Shown here piece by piece: positions 49,264 to 60,434 of a stretch of 64,000 bases of DNA. Position numbers and translations under genes: made by a program. Origin of the DNA: Mycolicibacterium flavescens (lineage in GTDB: Bacteria > Actinomycetota > Actinomycetes > Mycobacteriales > Mycobacteriaceae); NCBI GenBank assembly GCA_900637135.1, contig LR134353.1, positions 2,976,001 to 3,040,000 of the forward strand. Direction: 5' to 3'. The notes under the pieces are model-generated. The model searched no databases. It was not told where the DNA came from and saw only the letters and a program-made list of their open reading frames with translations. Within the stretch, counting starts at the first letter, position 1. Each line of letters opens with the position of its first letter.

Positions 49264-50514
49264 CTACCCGCTGCCGCTGTGCAGGAAGGCCACGATCGCG
49301 TCGACGATACGGCTGGCCATCAGCGTTTTCGAACCGTGTTCCAGAGCGGACTCCGCACCGTCGGCCGCGAGCAGCCAACCGTCGTTGTTGTCCACTTCGA
49401 ACGCCCGATTCTCGCCCACCGCATTGACCACGAGCAAATCGCATCCCTTGCGCTGCAGCTTCGCGCGAGCGTGGTGAAGCACGTCGCCGTTGGCGTCGCC
49501 GGTCTCGGCAGCGAACCCCACGATGGCCCGCATATTCGGCAGTTGTCCGTCGACGCGGGCCCGCACGGCGCCGGCGAGCACGTCCTCGGTGCGGGTCAGT
49601 TCGATCACCGGCGCGGCGGCGTCCGGATCGGCCGACTTCTTGATCTTGCTGGTCTGCATCTGCGTGGGCCGGAAATCCGCGACCGCGGCCGCCATCACCA
49701 GCACATGGGCGTCGGGGGCATGCTTGGACACGGCGTCCTTGAGCTGGGCGGCCGACACGATGTGCACGACCTCGACGCCCGCCGGGTCGACCAGCCCGGC
49801 GGTGTTGCCGGCGATCAGCGTGACGTCGGCACCGCGCTGGGCCATCACCCGCGCCATCGCATACCCCTGCTTGCCCGAACTGCGGTTGCCGATGAATCGC
49901 ACGGGATCGATCGGCTCGCGCGTCCCGCCCGCAGAGACCAGCACCTTGACCCCTGCCAGGTCGTAGGGCAGGGCGTCCGGTCGCGTCAGCAAAAGCTGGG
50001 CCAGCGTGCTGATCTCCTCGGCCTCGGGCAGACGGCCCGCGCCGCTGTCGGCTCCGGTCAACCGGCCCGACGCGGGTTCGAGGACGACGGCACCGCGGCG
50101 GCGCAGCGTGGCGACGTTCTCCACCGTCGCGGGGTGCAACCACATCTCGGTGTGCATGGCCGGGGCGAACAGCACCGGACATCGCGCGGTCAGCAGCGTC
50201 GCGGTCAGCAGGTCGTCCGCGCGGCCCGCGACGGCCCGCGCCAGAAGATCCGCGGTGGCGGGGGCGACGACGACGAGGTCGGCCTCCTGGCCGAAGCGGA
50301 CGTGCGGCACCTCGTGGACGTCGTCCCAGACTCCGGTGTGCACGGGATGACCCGAGAGGGCCTCGAAGGTGGCGGCACCGACGAACCGCAGCGCGGACTC
50401 GGTGGGGACGACGCGGACGTCGTGTCCGGCCTCGGTGAGCTGTCTGACCACCGTGGCCGCCTTGTAGGCGGCGATACCACCGGCGACGCCGACGATGATC
50501 CGCTTGGGCTCCAT
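49264..50514 (-). CDS. coaBC: Bifunctional phosphopantothenoylcysteine decarboxylase/synthetase
   Basis: 416-residue CoaBC (Dfp), joining phosphopantothenate to cysteine and decarboxylating the product for coenzyme A. The N-terminal flavoprotein CoaC domain has VGVAGGIAAYKAATVVRQL, VAPATADLLARA and the lid-like PAMHTEMWLHP. The C-terminal CoaB domain has VLVSAGGTREPIDPVRFIGN, SSGKQGYAMA and VMAAAVADFRP. ATG 50514 (MEPKRIIVGVAGG) is chosen over an upstream non-protein-like frame. Confidence 0.95.
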   Translation of the reverse strand: MEPKRIIVGVAGGIAAYKAATVVRQLTEAGHDVRVVPTESALRFVGAATFEALSGHPVHTGVWDDVHEVPHVRFGQEADLVVVAPATADLLARAVAGRADDLLTATLLTARCPVLFAPAMHTEMWLHPATVENVATLRRRGAVVLEPASGRLTGADSGAGRLPEAEEISTLAQLLLTRPDALPYDLAGVKVLVSAGGTREPIDPVRFIGNRSSGKQGYAMARVMAQRGADVTLIAGNTAGLVDPAGVEVVHIVSAAQLKDAVSKHAPDAHVLVMAAAVADFRPTQMQTSKIKKSADPDAAAPVIELTRTEDVLAGAVRARVDGQLPNMRAIVGFAAETGDANGDVLHHARAKLQRKGCDLLVVNAVGENRAFEVDNNDGWLLAADGAESALEHGSKTLMASRIVDAIVAFLHSGSG

Positions 50515-50545
50515 GGCGGCCGCTCCCCTATGCCTCGCGGTGTTG

Positions 50546-50863
50546 CTACTCGCCTTCGGTGTGCTCGAGCAGGTCGGCGTGGATCTCGCGCAACGCGATC
50601 GACAGCGGCTTCTCCTGCAGGCCCGGCTCGACCAGCGGGCCGACGTACTCGAGGATGCCGTCGCCGAGCTGGTTGTAGTAGTCGTTGATCTGGCGGGCGC
50701 GCTTGGCGGCATAGATCACCAGCGCATACTTGCTCGACGCGCGATCCAGCAGCTCGTCGATGGGCGGGTTGGTGATGCCCAACGGCGTGTCGTAGGCGCT
50801 GGCTGCGGACGTGTCGAAGTCGTCCACAGCTGCCAGCTGCGTGTCGGCGTGCGGGGTGCTCAC
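50546..50863 (-). CDS. rpoZ: RNA polymerase omega subunit
   Basis: 105-residue omega subunit, which helps assemble and stabilise the beta' subunit. The family core is [20 protein letters not shown] and [18 protein letters not shown], with the actinobacterial C-terminal [18 protein letters not shown] 50863 follows AGGAGA. Placed between gmk and coaBC as in other mycobacteria. Confidence 0.95.
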   Translation of the reverse strand: MSTPHADTQLAAVDDFDTSAASAYDTPLGITNPPIDELLDRASSKYALVIYAAKRARQINDYYNQLGDGILEYVGPLVEPGLQEKPLSIALREIHADLLEHTEGE

Positions 50864-50936
50864 GAAAAATTCTCCTGGCGGTTTTAGCTGAATGCGAGAT
50901 AGCTGTCGGGCCTGCGGCGCCGTCTCCGGCGCGTAC

Positions 50937-51512
50937 TTATCGGTGGCCCACCAGCAAGGATACCAATTCGGCGCAGGCAGACTCCAATTGACTGTTCACG
51001 ACCACGGTGTCGAAGTCGTCCTGTGCGGCGAGTTCGGCTCGCGCGGTCGCCAGCCGGCGCTCCATCGCCTCGGGTGTCTCGGTGCCCCGTCCGGTCAGCC
51101 GGTTCTTCAGCTCATCCCAGCTCGGCGGCGCCAGGAAGACGGTCAGTGCCTCGGGCATCGCGGCCTTCACGGCCCGCGCGCCCGCGAGATCCACCTCGAT
51201 CAGAACGGGCCTGTCGGCGGAGATCGCCTCGCGGACGGGCCGGGCTGGTGTTCCGGAGCGGTGCAACCCGCCGTGGATCTCCGCCCATTCGAGCAGGGCG
51301 CCATCGGCGATCAATTCATCGAATTCGTCGGGGGTCACGAACGAGTAATCGACGCCGTCGACTTCACCCGGCCGCGGGGCCCTGGTGGTGACGGACACGC
51401 TGAAGTGCAGGTCGGGAACGCGTTCGCGCAGACAGCGAACGACGGTCGACTTCCCGACGGCAGAGGGGCCGGACAGCACGACTACCCGGCCGGCCCCTCG
51501 GCCGGCGCTCAA
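50937..51512 (-). CDS. gmk: Guanylate kinase
   Basis: 191-residue kinase phosphorylating GMP to GDP. P-loop [19 protein letters not shown], then [35 protein letters not shown] and [13 protein letters not shown]. The only start giving the whole domain is TTG 51512 (the frame is closed 9 bases upstream by the mihF stop, which is in the same frame). Start uncertain: an internal GTG just before the P-loop would cut the fold. Confidence 0.93.
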   Translation of the reverse strand: MSAGRGAGRVVVLSGPSAVGKSTVVRCLRERVPDLHFSVSVTTRAPRPGEVDGVDYSFVTPDEFDELIADGALLEWAEIHGGLHRSGTPARPVREAISADRPVLIEVDLAGARAVKAAMPEALTVFLAPPSWDELKNRLTGRGTETPEAMERRLATARAELAAQDDFDTVVVNSQLESACAELVSLLVGHR

Positions 51513-51521
51513 TTTATGCGC

Positions 51522-51839
51522 CTAGGACTGGTCGAACTTTTCCAGCAGCGCCTTGCGCTGGCGATCGCCGAGGCCGCGCAACCGGCGGGTCGGGGCGATC
51601 TCGAGTTCGGTCATGATCTCCTGCGCCTTGACCTTGCCGACCTTGGGCAACGCCTCCAGAAGCGCCGAAACCTTCATCTTGCCCAAGACCTCGTCGGTCT
51701 CGGCATCCTTGAGCACCTGCTTGAGGTTGGTGCCGCCGCGCTTGAGCCGATCCTTCAATTCGGCTCGGGCTCGACGTGCGGCGGCAGCCTTCTCCAACGC
51801 GGCCGCGCGCTGTTCGTCGGTCAACTGGGGAAGGGCCAC
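51522..51839 (-). CDS. mihF: Integration host factor mIHF
   Basis: 105-residue mycobacterial integration host factor, a nucleoid protein that bends DNA and supports L5-type phage integration and global gene control. Seen: a helical, basic N-terminus ALEKAAAARRARAELKDRLK and the helix-two-turn-helix region LPKVGKVKAQEIMTELEIA, RRLRGLGDRQRKALLEKF. GTG 51839 gives VALPQLTDEQ, the accepted active form, and is preceded by GGAGGAA. A longer frame starts 33 bases upstream but lacks comparable support. The gene is headed by a 429-base structured non-coding region. Confidence 0.95.
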   Translation of the reverse strand: MALPQLTDEQRAAALEKAAAARRARAELKDRLKRGGTNLKQVLKDAETDEVLGKMKVSALLEALPKVGKVKAQEIMTELEIAPTRRLRGLGDRQRKALLEKFDQS

Positions 51840-52268
51840 GGGTTCCTCCGTCTCATCACCATCAATTTCCACTGCCTCGGCTGATAGAGAAAACCCTCAA
51901 ACAGCCAGCGACGACGACCGTACCCACGCTGGCTGACGAATGCGAACCCCACCCCCTGGTTACGGCGTCAAAAGCCCAGCGTGTCGGGCGGTCGCGCCGC
52001 GCACGTGCCGACGCCGTTTCGTGGCCAGGACCGGCGAAACCTCATTTTGTCTCGCCGGAACCGCCTGCATATCAAGGCATTTCGGATTGCACGAGAGCGC
52101 TAATCGGGCGCTCAGCGCGTGACCTGCGCCACACTTCGGCGGGTCAGCACTGCCGAAAAAGAAAATTTTCGCTGGTCATCAGCTTTCGGGCGTGTCGCGA
52201 GCAGCCGGTTTGTGACGCTTGTGACTGGTGAGCCTCGCGTTGCCGGTGTTGTGTCGTCCGCGGAGGTG
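51840..52268. other. 429-base gene-free region between mihF and pyrF
   Basis: No credible gene was found on either strand. It must hold the mihF promoter and leader. It contains several inverted repeats: 51902-51935 (9-base arms), 52095-52113 (GAGCGC/GCGCTC) and 52135-52157 (TTCGGC/GCCGAA). Next to the last is an AT-rich tract with the perfect palindrome GAAAATTTTC (52161-52170), very unusual for this GC content. From memory, M. tuberculosis has a PE/PPE gene pair here; no trace was seen. Confidence 0.6.
51902..51935 (-). promoter_or_regulatory. Perfect 9-base inverted repeat upstream of mihF
   Basis: CAGCCAGCG and CGCTGGCTG enclose 16 bases, 63-96 bases before the mihF start. In a transcript this would be a strong stem-loop. 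No T-run follows in the mihF direction within the loop region, so it is more likely a leader structure than a simple terminator of pyrF. Confidence 0.45.
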
Positions 52269-53087
52269 TCAGGCCAGGTAGGCGACCGCGTCGCGCATTG
52301 TCTCGGCCGCGGAACGCAGCGCGCCCACGTCCGGGCCGGCGCGCAGCACTTCGCGAGACACCGCGGGCAGCAACTGGCCTGGTTGGGCCCCTCCGAGCCC
52401 GCTCAGCGCGTCCGGGCGCCCGCCCTGGGTGCCGACACCCGGGACCAGGACCGGTCCGGCGAGCGCGCTGACGTCGGGCGGTTCGGCCAGGGTGGCGCCG
52501 ACGACGACACCGATAGGGCCGGGTTGCGCGGGCACGGCGTGGTTGACCGCCGCGGCGGCGTCGACGATCGACTGCGCGACGGTGCGTCCGCCCGCGTCGG
52601 CGCGCTGTACGGACGCGCCCTCGGGGTTCGAGGTGGCCGCGAGCACGAACACGCCGCGTTCGTTGGCCAACGCCGTGTCGATCAGCGGTTGTAGCGAGCC
52701 GAAGCCCAGGTAGGGCGATGCGGTCAACGCGTCGGCGGCCAGCGGCGATGCACCCGCCCACGCGGCGGCGTAGGCGGCCATCGTCGAACCGATATCTCCG
52801 CGTTTGGCGTCGGCGAGCACCAGCACGCCGGCCTCGCGGAGCGCGGCGATGGTGTGCTCGAGCACCGTGAACCCGGCGGCGCCGTACGCCTCGAAGAACG
52901 CGACCTGCGGTTTGACGACGGCGAAGTCGGAAAACGCCGTCACGCACACAGAGCAGAACCGGCGCAACCCGTCGGCGTCATCGGTGAGTCCCCACGCGCG
53001 CAACAACTCCGGATGCGGGTCGATGCCCAGGCACAGCGGTCCACGCCGGGCCACCGCGTCGGCCAACCGCAGGCCGAAACCCGTCAC
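52269..53087 (-). CDS. pyrF: Orotidine 5'-phosphate decarboxylase, type 2
   Basis: 272-residue enzyme making UMP in the last step of pyrimidine synthesis. Type 2 features: [50 protein letters not shown] (catalytic Asp-Lys-Asp motif) and [16 protein letters not shown] 53087 overlaps the carB stop (GTGA). Last gene of the pyrimidine operon. Confidence 0.95.
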   Translation of the reverse strand: MTGFGLRLADAVARRGPLCLGIDPHPELLRAWGLTDDADGLRRFCSVCVTAFSDFAVVKPQVAFFEAYGAAGFTVLEHTIAALREAGVLVLADAKRGDIGSTMAAYAAAWAGASPLAADALTASPYLGFGSLQPLIDTALANERGVFVLAATSNPEGASVQRADAGGRTVAQSIVDAAAAVNHAVPAQPGPIGVVVGATLAEPPDVSALAGPVLVPGVGTQGGRPDALSGLGGAQPGQLLPAVSREVLRAGPDVGALRSAAETMRDAVAYLA

Positions 53088-56000
53088 GGCCCCAGCACGC
53101 TGTGCAGTTCCTGCAGCGACATCACGCCGATGTCACCGCGGATGCCGGCCTCGATGCCCTGTACCGCCGCGGACGCGCCCTGCACCGTCGTCACACACGG
53201 GATGCTGTTCGCCACTGCCGCCGAGCGGATCTCGTATCCGTCGACGCGAGGACCGGAGTTGCCGTACGGGGTGTTGATCACCATGTCCACCTCCCCGGCC
53301 TTGATGAGGTCGACGGCCGACGAGGCAGGCTTGTCCTCGCTCGGCTCCTGGAAGTGCTTGCGCACTTCCTCGCACGGAATCCCGTTGCGCCGCAACATCT
53401 CCGCGGTGCCTTCGGTGGCCAGAACCCGGAACCCTAGATCGGCAAGCCGTTTGACGGGGAACACCAGCGATCGCTTGTCGCGGTTGGCCACCGACACGAA
53501 CACCGTGCCCTCCAGCGGCAGGGACCCGTAGGCGGCGGTCTGGCTCTTGGCGAAGGCGCTTCCGAAGTCGTGGTCGATGCCCATTACCTCACCCGTCGAC
53601 TTCATCTCCGGGCCCAGTAGCGAGTCGATCTGCGTGCCATCGTGTTTGCGGAACCGATTGAACGGCAGGACGGCTTCCTTGACCGCGACCGGCGCGTTAC
53701 GTGCGGTGCTCGCGCCGTCCCCCGTGCGCGCCAGCACGCCTTCCTCGCGCAGCTCGGCGATCGTCGCGCCGAGCATGATCCGCGCACACGCCTTGGCCAG
53801 GGGCACCGCGGTGGCCTTCGAGACGAACGGCACGGTGCGGCTGGCGCGCGGGTTGGCCTCGAGCACGTAGAGCACATCGTCCTTGACCGCGTACTGCACA
53901 TTGAGCAGGCCCACCACGCCGATGCCGTGGGCAATCGCTTCGGTGGCCCGCCGCACGGCCTCGATGTCGCTGCGGCCCAACGTCACCGGTGGCAGCGCGC
54001 ACGCGGAGTCACCGGAGTGGATACCGGCTTCCTCGATGTGCTCCATGATGCCGCCGATGTAGACCTCGGTCCCGTCGCACAGCGCGTCGACGTCGATCTC
54101 GATGGCGTCCTCGAGGAACCGGTCCACCAGCACGGGATGTTCGGGCGAGAGTTCGGTGGCCCTGGTGATGTAGCCGTGCAGCGTCTCGTCGTCATAGACG
54201 ATCTCCATGCCGCGACCGCCGAGGACGTAGGAGGGCCGCACCAGCACGGGGTAGCCGATGTCGGCGGCGATGCGCCGCGCCTGGTCGAAGCTGGTGGCCA
54301 GGCCGAACTTCGGGGCGGGTAGGCCTGCATTGGTCAGCACCTCGCCGAATGCGCCGCGATCCTCGGCCAGGTCGATCGCCTTGGGGCTCGTACCGACGAT
54401 CGGCACGCCCGCGTTCTGCAGCCGTTCGGCCAGTCCGAGCGGTGTCTGGCCGCCGAGCTGCACGATGACGCCGACGACACCGGGACCGCCTGCGCCGGAG
54501 ACGGATTCGGCGTAGTACACCTCGAGCACGTCCTCGAAGGTGAGCGGTTCGAAATAGAGCCGGTCGGCGGTGTCGTAGTCGGTGGACACCGTCTCGGGGT
54601 TGCAGTTGACCATGACCGTCTCGAAGCCGGCCTGGCTCAACGTCGTTGCGGCGTGCACGCAGCTGTAGTCGAACTCGATGCCTTGGCCGATGCGGTTGGG
54701 GCCCGAGCCGAGGATCAGCACCTTGGGCCGCTCGGTCTGCGGGGCCACCTCCGTCTCGGCGGCGGGGTCGAGCTCGTAGCTGCTGTAGTGGTACGGGGTC
54801 TTGGCCTCGAACTCGGCGGCACACGTGTCGACGGTCTTGAACACCGGGTGGATGCCGAGTCGCTGGCGCAGTGCCCGCACGCCGACCTCACCGGCGAGTT
54901 CGGGTCGCAGCGCGGCGATCTGGCGGTCGGACAGCCCGTGGTACTTGGCGCGCCGCAGCAGGTCGGCGTCGAGCACCGGCGCATCGACGATCTCGGCGCG
55001 CAGCGCGACCAGCCCGGCGATCTGCTCGACGAACCACGGGTCGACGCCGGAGGCCTGAGACACCTGCTCGACGGTCGCGCCCTTGCGCAGCACCAGCTCC
55101 AGGTCGTACAGGCGCCCGTCCGATGGTGTGCTCAGCCGCTCCAGCAACTCGTCGACGGTGACCGTGTCCTCGTCGGGGTCGGCTTTGGTCCAAAACCCGG
55201 CGCGGCCGGACTCCAGTGAGCGCATCACCTTGCCGAGCGCCTCGATGAAGTTGCGCCCCAACGACATCGCCTCGCCGACCGACTTCATGGTGGTGGTCAG
55301 CGTGCCGTCGGCGCCGGGGAACTTCTCGAACGCGAAACGCGGGGCCTTGACGACGACGTAGTCGAGCGTCGGCTCGAAACAGGCCGGGGTCTCCTTGGTG
55401 ATGTCGTTGACGATTTCGTCGAGCGTGTAGCCGATGGCCAGCTTCGCCGCGATCTTGGCGATCGGGAACCCGGTGGCCTTCGACGCGAGCGCGCTCGACC
55501 GCGACACTCGCGGGTTCATCTCGATCACGATCAGGCGCCCGTCGGCCGGGTTGACGGCGAACTGAATGTTGCAGCCGCCGGTGTCGACGCCGACCTCGCG
55601 CAGGATCGCGATGCCCAGATCGCGCATGATCTGGTACTCGCGGTCGGTGAGCGTCATGGCCGGCGCGACGGTGACCGAGTCGCCGGTGTGCACACCCATC
55701 GGGTCGAAGTTCTCGATCGAGCACACCACCACCACGTTGTCGCGGCCATCGCGCATCAACTCGAGTTCGTATTCCTTCCAGCCGAAGATCGACTCCTCGA
55801 TGAGCACGTTGGCGCTCGGCGAAGCGGCGAGCCCGTCGCCGGCCATCCGGTCGACGTCCTCGGCGGAGTACGCCATGCCCGAGCCCAACCCCCCCATCGT
55901 GAAGGAGGGGCGCACCACCACCGGCAGGCCGAGGTCCTCGACCGTTTCGCGTACCTCGTCCATGGTGAAACAGACTCGGGAGCGGGCGGATTCGCCGCCG

Positions 56001-56431
56001 ACCTTGGCGACGATGTCCTTGAACCGCTGCCGGTCCTCGCCGCGTTGGATGGCCTCGAAGTCCGCGCCGATCAGCTCCACCCCGTGCTTGGCCAGCGCTC
56101 CCGACTCCGACAGCGCGACCGCGGTGTTCAGCGCCGTCTGGCCGCCCAGTGTGGCCAGCAGGCCGTCGATCTTGTTGCCGCGCTCGGCCTGCTGCACGAT
56201 CACCCGCTCGACGAACGCCGGCGTGATCGGCTCCACGTAAGTGTGGTCGGCGTACTCGGGGTCGGTCATGATCGTCGCCGGGTTCGAGTTGATCAGGCTG
56301 ACCTGCAACCCCTCGGCGCGCAACACCCGGCACGCCTGGGTGCCGGAGTAGTCGAACTCGGCGGCCTGACCGATCACGATCGGCCCGGAGCCGATCACCA
56401 GGACGTGGTTCAGGTCGCTCCGCTTGGGCAT
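53084..56431 (-). CDS. carB: Carbamoyl-phosphate synthase, large subunit
   Basis: 1115-residue synthetase subunit using ammonia from CarA, bicarbonate and two ATP. Two duplicated ATP-grasp halves: the first from [20 protein letters not shown] with [19 protein letters not shown], the second from [20 protein letters not shown] with [19 protein letters not shown]; the C-terminal MGS-like allosteric domain ends LHSVLGP. ATG 56431 gives the standard [10 protein letters not shown] start, behind a purine-rich site. An in-frame ATG at 56497 lies in the 91-base gap after carA. Confidence 0.96.
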   Translation of the reverse strand: MPKRSDLNHVLVIGSGPIVIGQAAEFDYSGTQACRVLRAEGLQVSLINSNPATIMTDPEYADHTYVEPITPAFVERVIVQQAERGNKIDGLLATLGGQTALNTAVALSESGALAKHGVELIGADFEAIQRGEDRQRFKDIVAKVGGESARSRVCFTMDEVRETVEDLGLPVVVRPSFTMGGLGSGMAYSAEDVDRMAGDGLAASPSANVLIEESIFGWKEYELELMRDGRDNVVVVCSIENFDPMGVHTGDSVTVAPAMTLTDREYQIMRDLGIAILREVGVDTGGCNIQFAVNPADGRLIVIEMNPRVSRSSALASKATGFPIAKIAAKLAIGYTLDEIVNDITKETPACFEPTLDYVVVKAPRFAFEKFPGADGTLTTTMKSVGEAMSLGRNFIEALGKVMRSLESGRAGFWTKADPDEDTVTVDELLERLSTPSDGRLYDLELVLRKGATVEQVSQASGVDPWFVEQIAGLVALRAEIVDAPVLDADLLRRAKYHGLSDRQIAALRPELAGEVGVRALRQRLGIHPVFKTVDTCAAEFEAKTPYHYSSYELDPAAETEVAPQTERPKVLILGSGPNRIGQGIEFDYSCVHAATTLSQAGFETVMVNCNPETVSTDYDTADRLYFEPLTFEDVLEVYYAESVSGAGGPGVVGVIVQLGGQTPLGLAERLQNAGVPIVGTSPKAIDLAEDRGAFGEVLTNAGLPAPKFGLATSFDQARRIAADIGYPVLVRPSYVLGGRGMEIVYDDETLHGYITRATELSPEHPVLVDRFLEDAIEIDVDALCDGTEVYIGGIMEHIEEAGIHSGDSACALPPVTLGRSDIEAVRRATEAIAHGIGVVGLLNVQYAVKDDVLYVLEANPRASRTVPFVSKATAVPLAKACARIMLGATIAELREEGVLARTGDGASTARNAPVAVKEAVLPFNRFRKHDGTQIDSLLGPEMKSTGEVMGIDHDFGSAFAKSQTAAYGSLPLEGTVFVSVANRDKRSLVFPVKRLADLGFRVLATEGTAEMLRRNGIPCEEVRKHFQEPSEDKPASSAVDLIKAGEVDMVINTPYGNSGPRVDGYEIRSAAVANSIPCVTTVQGASAAVQGIEAGIRGDIGVMSLQELHSVLGP

Positions 56432-56522
56432 TACCCCATCCCTCTTCCACCGCGAGTGACCGTGTTTGCGCACGACACGCCGCGCAAATTTGTACAACAG
56501 CGGTCGCTCACCGCGGACGACG

Positions 56523-57662
56523 TCACTTATTCTCCCCTGCCATCAGGTCGACGAACTGGTCGAACAGGTAGTTCGCATCGTGCGGTCCCGCGGCGGCCTC
56601 CGGGTGGTACTGCACCGAAAAGGCCAGCCCGCTGACGAGTTTGATGCCCTCCACGACGCCGTCGTTGGCGCACGTGTGGCTGACGATCGCCTCGCCGAAC
56701 GGGGTGTCGAAGCGCTCCCCCGCCTCGCCCTCGAGGGCGAAACCGTGGTTCTGCGCGGTGATCGCGACCGTGCCGGTCTGGTGATCGATCACCGGCACGT
56801 TGATCCCGCGGTGGCCGAACACCATCTTGTACGTCGAGCGTCCCAGCGCACGGCCCAGGATCTGATTGCCGAAACAGATGCCGAACAGCGGAATGCCCGC
56901 GCCGAGCACCTCCCGGGTGACGGCCACGATGTGGTCGGCGGTGGCGGGGTCGCCGGGGCCGTTGGACAAGAACACACCGTCGGGTTTCAGGTCGGCGATC
57001 TGCTCATAGGTCGTCGACGCGGGCAGCACGTGGCTGCGGATACCGCGCCTGGCGAAATTGCGGGGGGTGTTCGTCTTGATGCCGAGGTCGATCGCGGCCA
57101 CCGTGAACCGTTGCGGCCCTTCGGGTTCCACCACATAGGTGGCGTCGGTGCTGACCTCGCCCGCCAGGTTCGCGCCGAGCATGCCGGGCTGACTGCGCAC
57201 CCGCTCGAGCAGTTCGTCGGGGTCGGCCAGCGCCGGTCCGGAGAACAACCCGGCCCGCATCGAGCCCCGACTGCGCAAGTGGCGCACCACCGCGCGCGTG
57301 TCGATGCCTGCGATGCCGACGATGCCCTGGCGTTCGAGTTCCTCGTCGAGCGTGCCGGTGGCCCGCCAGTTCGAGGCCCGCGGCGAGGGATCGCGCACCG
57401 CGTAGCCGGCCACCCAGATCTTGTCGCCACGGCTCTCGGCGTCCTCGTGGTTCCATCCGGTGTTGCCGATCTGCGGTGCCGTCGCGACCACGATCTGACC
57501 GTGGTAACTCGGATCGGTGAGCGTCTCCTGATAGCCCGACATTCCGGTGGAGAACACCGCCTCGCCGAGCGCCTGCCCGACCGCGCCGAATGTCGTACCC
57601 GTGAAGACGCGGCCGTCCTCGAGCACCAACAGTGCCTTCTGCTCTTCGCGACGAGCGCTCAT
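56523..57662 (-). CDS. carA: Carbamoyl-phosphate synthase, small (glutaminase) subunit
   Basis: 379-residue subunit releasing ammonia from glutamine for CarB. N-terminal CPSase domain ([40 protein letters not shown]) and a class I glutaminase with nucleophile in [18 protein letters not shown] and the His-Glu pair in [18 protein letters not shown] 57662 is chosen; in-frame GTG 57686, which overlaps the upstream stop as GTGA and has AGGAGG nearby, is an equally possible start. Confidence 0.95.
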   Translation of the reverse strand: MSARREEQKALLVLEDGRVFTGTTFGAVGQALGEAVFSTGMSGYQETLTDPSYHGQIVVATAPQIGNTGWNHEDAESRGDKIWVAGYAVRDPSPRASNWRATGTLDEELERQGIVGIAGIDTRAVVRHLRSRGSMRAGLFSGPALADPDELLERVRSQPGMLGANLAGEVSTDATYVVEPEGPQRFTVAAIDLGIKTNTPRNFARRGIRSHVLPASTTYEQIADLKPDGVFLSNGPGDPATADHIVAVTREVLGAGIPLFGICFGNQILGRALGRSTYKMVFGHRGINVPVIDHQTGTVAITAQNHGFALEGEAGERFDTPFGEAIVSHTCANDGVVEGIKLVSGLAFSVQYHPEAAAGPHDANYLFDQFVDLMAGENK

Positions 57663-57682
57663 CGCCGCCTTGTCGGTTCCTC

Positions 57683-58186
57683 TCACACCGCCTCCTGTTC
57701 CACCCAGTGCGAGTACTCGCGGCGGTCGTTGGCGCGGAACCCCGTATCGATTTCGGTGCCCGACGGCAGTCGCCACCGGATCGCCAGAATGCCTTCGTGC
57801 GTCATCGCCTTGCCCGCAATCCCCCGCTCGGTGCGGATTTCGGTGATCGCCTCGTCGGGGATCCAGATCGGCAGGGCGCCGCTGCGCTGCAACATGATTC
57901 CTTCGGGGTAGCGGGTCAGCACGGCCTTGGCGCGGAAGCCCAGGTCGCCGACCACGATTCGGTCGTTCCAGTGGGGGGCCAGCGTGCTGCCGACGTACAG
58001 GCCCTTGGTGGCGGACACGATCGCGGGCCCGACCGTGTCGGGAAGCGCGGGCAGTGTGCCGATCAGTTCGGCCTGACGCTCGGCGCGGCGGCGCCATCCC
58101 CGGATCATCGCCTGGATCAGCACCGCGATGAGCACGGCCACGACGGCGGCCATGATCAGCGATCCGACGAGCGTGGCGGTATTCAT
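57683..58186 (-). CDS. Membrane protein with PH-like domain, Rv1382-like
   Basis: 167-residue protein with one N-terminal helix ([21 protein letters not shown]), a basic stretch and a cytoplasmic beta-rich domain resembling bacterial PH domains ([38 protein letters not shown]). It sits between pyrC and carA with a 4-base ATGA overlap, as in M. tuberculosis (Rv1382, from memory). Function unknown; constant linkage hints at a role near the pyrimidine enzymes. Confidence 0.85.
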   Translation of the reverse strand: MNTATLVGSLIMAAVVAVLIAVLIQAMIRGWRRRAERQAELIGTLPALPDTVGPAIVSATKGLYVGSTLAPHWNDRIVVGDLGFRAKAVLTRYPEGIMLQRSGALPIWIPDEAITEIRTERGIAGKAMTHEGILAIRWRLPSGTEIDTGFRANDRREYSHWVEQEAV

Positions 58187-59487
58187 GCCGGACACTTCCC
58201 ATCGCGCGCAGTCACCTTGCCGCGCAACAACGTCAGCGTCACTGCCCCGGGCAGTTCGAGCGCCTCATAGGGGGTGTTGGCCGAGCGGCTGGCCAGCGCG
58301 GAACCCTCGACCGTCCACGTCGCGTCCGGGTCGACCACCGTCAGGTTGGCCGGCTCGCCGATCTCCAGTGGCCTTCCCTGATCGGGCAGCCCGACGATTT
58401 CGGCGGGCCGCTCGCTCATCACCCGCGCGACGTCCCGCCAGCTCAGCAGCCCCGGGCGCACCATCGTCTCGACCACCACCGACAGCGCGGTCTGCAATCC
58501 GAGCATGCCGGGGCGGGCGACGGAGAACTCGCAGCACTTCTCGTGCTCGGCGTGCGGGGCGTGATCGGTGGCCACACAGTCGATGATCCCGTCCGCCAGC
58601 GCCTGGCGCAGCGCCCGCGCGTCCGAGGCCTCACGCAGCGGCGGGTTGACCCGGTAGCGCCCGTCGTAGGTGGCCAGCCGTTCGTCGTCGAGCAGCAGGT
58701 GGTGTGGGGTCACCTCCGCTGTGATCGAGATCCCCTGTGATTTCGCCCATCGCACGATCTCGACCGTGCCCGAGGTGGACGCATGGCAGATGTGGACCCG
58801 CGCACCGGCATCGCGTGCCAGCAGCGCATCGCGCGCGACGATCGACTCCTCGGCCGCGCGCGGCCACCCGGCAAGGCCCAGCCGCGCGGCGTTGGGACCT
58901 TCGTGGGCAACGGCGCCGACCGTGAGCCGGGGCTCCTCGGCGTGCTGGGCGATCAGCACGCCGAGCCCGGTGGCGTATTCGAGCGCGCGGCGCATGATCA
59001 GCGGATCGTGCACGCAGATGCCGTCGTCGGAGAACATCCGCACCTGCGCGGCACCGCCTGCCATCATCCCCATCTCGGTGAGCTGGGCGCCCGCCAGGCC
59101 GACGGTGACCGCGCCGACGGGGTGCACGTCGACCAGGCCCACCTGCTGACCTCGCTGCCAGACATGGTCGGTCACCACGGGGCTGTCGGCGACGGGGGTG
59201 GTGTTGGCCATGGCGAACACTGCGGTGTACCCGCCCAGAGCGGCTGCGGCCGAGCCGGTTTCGATGTCCTCGGCGTACTCGCGGCCGGGCTCGCGCAGGT
59301 GGGTGTGCAGGTCGACGAAGCCAGGGAGCAGCACCTGATCGGTGGCGTCGATGACCTCGGAGGCCTTGTCGAGGCCGCCGGACTTCGCCAGGTCCGCGCC
59401 GATGTCGGCGATCTGCCCATCGTCCACCAACACGTCGACGCGGTCGCCCTCGCCGTAGAGCCGGACCCCTCGGATCAGCACGCTCAT
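58183..59487 (-). CDS. pyrC: Dihydroorotase
   Basis: 434-residue zinc amidohydrolase closing carbamoyl-aspartate to dihydroorotate. Metal histidines in [15 protein letters not shown], the central metal-bridging region, [22 protein letters not shown] and the catalytic aspartate in [12 protein letters not shown] overlaps join it to pyrB and to the downstream membrane gene. Confidence 0.95.
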   Translation of the reverse strand: MSVLIRGVRLYGEGDRVDVLVDDGQIADIGADLAKSGGLDKASEVIDATDQVLLPGFVDLHTHLREPGREYAEDIETGSAAAALGGYTAVFAMANTTPVADSPVVTDHVWQRGQQVGLVDVHPVGAVTVGLAGAQLTEMGMMAGGAAQVRMFSDDGICVHDPLIMRRALEYATGLGVLIAQHAEEPRLTVGAVAHEGPNAARLGLAGWPRAAEESIVARDALLARDAGARVHICHASTSGTVEIVRWAKSQGISITAEVTPHHLLLDDERLATYDGRYRVNPPLREASDARALRQALADGIIDCVATDHAPHAEHEKCCEFSVARPGMLGLQTALSVVVETMVRPGLLSWRDVARVMSERPAEIVGLPDQGRPLEIGEPANLTVVDPDATWTVEGSALASRSANTPYEALELPGAVTLTLLRGKVTARDGKCPA

Positions 59488-60434
59488 ACGCTGATCGCCT
59501 CTTTCTCGGCACCCACCAACAAGTGGAACAGCACCGCCATCCGGATATGCACACCGTTGGAAACCTGCTGCAGCACAGCCGATTGCGACGAGTCCGCGAC
59601 GGAGAAGGCGATCTCCATACCGCGGACCATCGGGCCCGGGTGCAGCACCACTGCGTTACCCGAAAGCAGCGCCTGGCGCTTCTCGGACAAGCCGTAGAGC
59701 ACCGAGTACTCCCTGGCTGACGGGAAGAATCCGCCGTTCATGCGCTCAGCCTGCACCCTCAACATCAGCACCGCGTCGGCCAGCGGTAGTTCGGCGTCGA
59801 GGTCGTGCGAGACGGTCACCGGCCAGCCGGCGACACCGACCGGCAGCAACGTCGGCGGCGCGACCAACACCACCTCCGCGCCGAGGGTGTGCAGCAGAAG
59901 CACATTCGAGCGGGCCACCCGGCTGTGCAGGACATCGCCGACGATGACCACCCGCTTGCCCTCGATGTCGCCGAGGCGCTGGCGGATGGTCAACGCGTCG
60001 AGCAGCGCCTGGGTGGGGTGCTCGTGGGTGCCATCGCCGGCGTTGATGACCGCAGGACCGTGCCCGTCCTCGGTGGCCGTCCACTCCGCGAGTTGCTGCG
60101 GCGCTCCCGAGGCGGGGTGGCGCAGGATCAGCGCGTCGGCTCCGGCGGCACGCAGCGTCAACGCGGTGTCGCGCAGCGACTCCCCCTTGGACACCGACGA
60201 TCCCGAGGCGCTGACGTTGATCACATCTGCGCTCATCCACTTACCGGCGACCTCGAAGGAGACCCGGGTGCGGGTCGAGTTCTCGTAGAACATCGTGATG
60301 ATCGTGCGCCCGCGCAGGGTGGGCAGCTTCTTGACCTCGCGGCCGAGCAGGGCCTGGCTGAAACGGTCGGCGTTGTCGAGGATCGCCAGCGCGTCGTCGC
60401 GCGACAGATCCGCCGCCGAGAGCAGATGTTTCAC
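59484..60434 (-). CDS. pyrB: Aspartate carbamoyltransferase, catalytic subunit
   Basis: 316-residue enzyme joining carbamoyl phosphate and aspartate. Carbamoyl-phosphate site [18 protein letters not shown], then [16 protein letters not shown] and [13 protein letters not shown]. No regulatory PyrI is present nearby. Overlaps pyrR by ATGA (60431-60434). Confidence 0.96.
   Translation of the reverse strand: MKHLLSAADLSRDDALAILDNADRFSQALLGREVKKLPTLRGRTIITMFYENSTRTRVSFEVAGKWMSADVINVSASGSSVSKGESLRDTALTLRAAGADALILRHPASGAPQQLAEWTATEDGHGPAVINAGDGTHEHPTQALLDALTIRQRLGDIEGKRVVIVGDVLHSRVARSNVLLLHTLGAEVVLVAPPTLLPVGVAGWPVTVSHDLDAELPLADAVLMLRVQAERMNGGFFPSAREYSVLYGLSEKRQALLSGNAVVLHPGPMVRGMEIAFSVADSSQSAVLQQVSNGVHIRMAVLFHLLVGAEKEAISV

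Noticed and set aside
52135..52157. TTCGGC...GCCGAA hairpin followed by A-rich DNA as a Rho-independent terminator
   Set aside because: The A-run follows the stem on the plus strand, where no transcript needs ending, and precedes it on the minus strand, so it lacks the required U-tail in either useful direction.
54888..56450. 520-codon leftward frame in a second frame of carB
   Set aside because: A shadow frame rich in Arg/Gly, fully covered by conserved carB coding.
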